Part shown: positions 61,481-64,000 of the stretch, piece by piece | How the letters are laid out: every line of letters starts with the position of its first letter | Numbering within the stretch: the first letter of the stretch is position 1 | Source: Plectrocnemia conspersa | Taxonomy: Eukaryota; Arthropoda; Insecta; Trichoptera; Polycentropodidae | DNA: 64,000 nucleotides | Assembly (NCBI GenBank): GCA_009617715.1 | Contig: VTFK01000046.1 | Span: 1,302,001 to 1,366,000 of the forward strand | Direction of reading: 5' to 3' | Made by a program: the position numbers and the translations under genes | Notes under the pieces: model-generated | The model's database searches: none | The model's input: only the letters and a program-made list of their open reading frames with translations | What the model was told of the DNA's origin: nothing

Positions 61481-63950
61481 TCAACAAAAAGCTATGTTAA
61501 AATAATTTATAATACACCTTTTATACTAACCTGAAAAAAACTTCATAATAAATATTTAATTCCAACTATTAAAGAACATGTTCACCACCATACTAATAAT
61601 TATTATAAAAAAAAATACCGCGAAATCATACTAACCCGTTAGTCTCAAGAATCGGTGATTACGACAAAAAACAAACTCAAATTTAAATATAAACACAAAA
61701 TGCCAAAGCACATCTTTGCTCTGACGCATAAATTTTATCTATTAATTTAACAGCTCCAGGTCCACGAGTTTTATTAAAAATATATATTTGAAATAATTTT
61801 TTTTTTTTTTTTTTGTTAAAGGTGTTTATGTACTTTGACCTAAACTTAACGTATTTTATGTTCTTTTATTATTCTTATTTTTTGTAATTCCTCTTAATTT
61901 AGCAAATCAATCGTAAATTGTGATAATGGTAATTAACCAGCAACCAATGAAATGTAAATATATATGTTTATAAAAATGTATTATTTAATTATGTAATAAA
62001 CAAAAAATTAAATAAAATTATATATTGCATGTATTATATTTAAAAACTGATCTCATTAAATTATTTTGAGGTATTTCTTAGTATTGCTGTATATATGATT
62101 TTTTTTCAATATGTCGGGTCTATTCGTAATAATTCCGATGAAATAAGTTGATAAAGATTTGCTTAAAACTTAAAAAATAAATTATTTGATTTGTGTTCTT
62201 TGAACTTTTTAGAATGTTTTTAATACAAAAAAGAATATCTAGTTTTTTACGTTGTCTGGCGTTAAAATTGTATATTGAATTATGGCTTAGTATTGTTTTA
62301 ATATTGTCTTATTTGTGCAGTAGAGTGTAACAAAAATTTAGAAAATAAATATATAATATTTTTATATTTAACAGAAACATATATTAATGGGAAATTTAAG
62401 ACCCGGAAATACATATCGAAAATTGAAAATGGTTAATTTAAGACTTACAAGATATACTTAAAATAGCAAAATATCACCATTACATTTAATGGAATTCAGA
62501 AATTTTATTACTAAAAATTATTTAGGATCAGAATTATATTCTAACAGTGCTAAAATAAAAATATGACACAAACTGATACAAACACGTTAGAAAAGCGTTA
62601 AGTAATAAATATTGCTAATGCAATGGGTGCATGTTGTACTTGCATTCTTACTCAGATTGTTTCCTTGGAAAAATAAAGCTAAACGATTGATGTTGAGACA
62701 AATGGATCAATTTCAACCTGATTTTTCTTGAAGTTGGATGCAAGGAAGCATTTTCAGTGTTAAAGCCCTTAATTTAATATACACTGCTTTCAAATGATAT
62801 TTTATTTGAAATTAAAAAAAACTGCAGTTTTCAAATTAAGAATCACTTTTTAAAAACTTATATATATTTTAAATTTACTTGAATACATAAAAAATTTCAT
62901 CCATTGCTTTGAAGCTCAAAAAATAAAAAATATGTGAAGTGTGTTTCATATTCTGTAGCTTTCGCCTAAATATGGTCGAAAAACACGTTTGAAAGTAAAT
63001 AACGACCTTTCTACGTAGTGTACTTTATCTGCGAATTTATTACTTACTTAAAATGAGCAAGCTTTGACTTTGATTCAAACTTAAAGTTTTTAGATTGGTT
63101 AGAGTTTCGCATAGAAAGCAAAACGGAAAACCATCCTATATATTATGCTTATTGTTATATAACTAGTATATAACATATTATATATAAAAAATCAGGTAAC
63201 TCTTAAACCTATGGTAATGAACCTTAAAAACAATCGTATTTGTTGAGTATTTAAATCAATTGTAAAACTAACTTTTTAAAAAGAGTAATCTTTAAAAATC
63301 GATTTTGTAATAATTGCATTTTTTATTGCTTTATTTTATATCCGAACGTTATATAAATTTCAGATTTATAAAAAGGTTTCAGATAAGGGTCATTTTTATT
63401 ATAGTACGTTTTATTGCTTCTTAAAAATAATATATGGAATATCAGACAATATCAAAATCGTCAATCCGAGTTAGAAAAATAAAATCAATTAAAGTCGTAG
63501 TTGTAATAAACAAATAATACAAATACATATTTATTTTTATATATTATCTGTAAAAAATTGAATCAAATTTTTCTCAAACTTTTGATATTTAAAGTAGATT
63601 TCATACGTAAGAAGAAAGTTACATCGACTCACAAATTTAATAAATCTAAAACGCGCAACCAGTTCGTAACTCATTTTCACTGCGTGAACATTTTCAGGCT
63701 CTTTTATGCTAAAAATGATTTTATTAAAACATATTTATGAAAGGTGAATCGGTGGGTTCTCGGAATATTTTCAAAAAAAAAATTGTTTCTAAGACAATGG
63801 ATAAAGATTTCGGAAACGTGTACGCGTATTATTATACAAGTATCTGTATAAGTCGTACTTTCCAGGTCAAATTCGGCCGGGTATTATCTCTACGTACATA
63901 TATACGTACATATTATATATACGAGAAGAGAGAAACGAGAAATAAAAACT
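61481..63950. other. AT-rich stretch including LINE 3' region
   Basis: The sequence to about 62.03 kb, with a T run at 61797-61814, may be the eroded 3' part of the LINE. Beyond that no feature is recognised until the donor at the right edge. Confidence 0.45.
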
Positions 63951-63953
63951 CAC

Positions 63954-64000
63954 CTCCAAACAAAAGCATAAAAGATCAACGGCGCGTATTATGGTGCAAG
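63954..64000 (-). CDS. 3' end of a minus-strand exon (partial)
   Basis: Read on the minus strand, 47 bases from the window edge end ...TTTGTTTGGAG followed by GTGAGT, a strong splice donor. Only one frame is open: 15 codons, CTIIRAVDLLCFCLE, leaving the splice in phase 0. The hydrophobic, Cys/Leu-rich character would suit the end of a signal peptide or a membrane segment. The rest of the exon lies beyond the window. If real, the gene continues leftward on the minus strand and much of the window is its intron. Confidence 0.4.

Noticed and set aside
1..64000. CRISPR array, prokaryotic operon, rRNA or viral gene block
   Set aside because: No regularly spaced repeats with unique spacers, no ribosome binding sites before open frames, no rRNA-like sequence, and no viral protein motif beyond LINE reverse transcriptase.

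Overview
The window looks like a gene-poor stretch of an animal nuclear genome, most likely an insect. The basis is composition (roughly three quarters A+T by eye), a short degenerate TTAGG-type tract, and a mobile-element complement of Jockey-, CR1- and RTE-like LINEs, Tc1/mariner, pogo/Tigger and piggyBac-like elements. I see no bacterial operon, Shine-Dalgarno site, CRISPR array, rRNA or intact tRNA. The species is not identifiable from what I can see.

No intact protein-coding gene was found. Open frames of 60-100 codons occur throughout, but by my rough estimate from base composition, chance alone should give several dozen, so most are not annotated. The real coding signal is decayed: reverse transcriptase fragments at 15.6-16.2 (+), 24.2-25.05 (+), 25.15-25.43 (-), 30.06-30.65 (+), 46.0-46.15 (-), 47.2-47.8 (-), 59.1-59.3 (+) and 60.6-61.5 kb (+); mariner transposase fragments at 25.5-25.85 (+) and 33.2-33.5 kb (+); and a pogo/Tigger-like transposase at 28.0-28.4 kb (-).

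Four stretches look coding but match no family I can name: a 54-codon terminal-exon-like segment at 7.16-7.33 kb (+), a set of exon-like pieces with GT/AG borders and frameshifts at 40.98-41.85 kb (+), a frameshifted pair of frames at 51.72-52.24 kb (-), and the last 47 bases (-), which read as the 3' end of an exon with a strong splice donor. If the last is real, the right part of the window is the first intron of a minus-strand gene that starts outside.

Non-coding structure is the richest layer: a 458-bp piggyBac-like MITE with TTAA ends (16.9-17.4 kb), a 165-bp foldback (9.0 kb), two perfect hairpins (11.83 and 35.06 kb), two previously unnamed interspersed repeat families (A: about 90 bp, four copies; B: about 230 bp, four copies), an inverted repeat pair 1.4 kb apart (4.8/6.2 kb), several local tandem duplications and a tRNA-derived SINE head at 1.56 kb. 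Scattered GC-richer islands of 150-500 bp stand out from the AT background and are candidate conserved regulatory elements or promoters; the clearest are at 14.5, 20.0-20.5, 26.2-26.5 (with a TATA box and a perfect CRE), 43.8-44.1, 48.6-48.8 and 56.0-56.4 kb.
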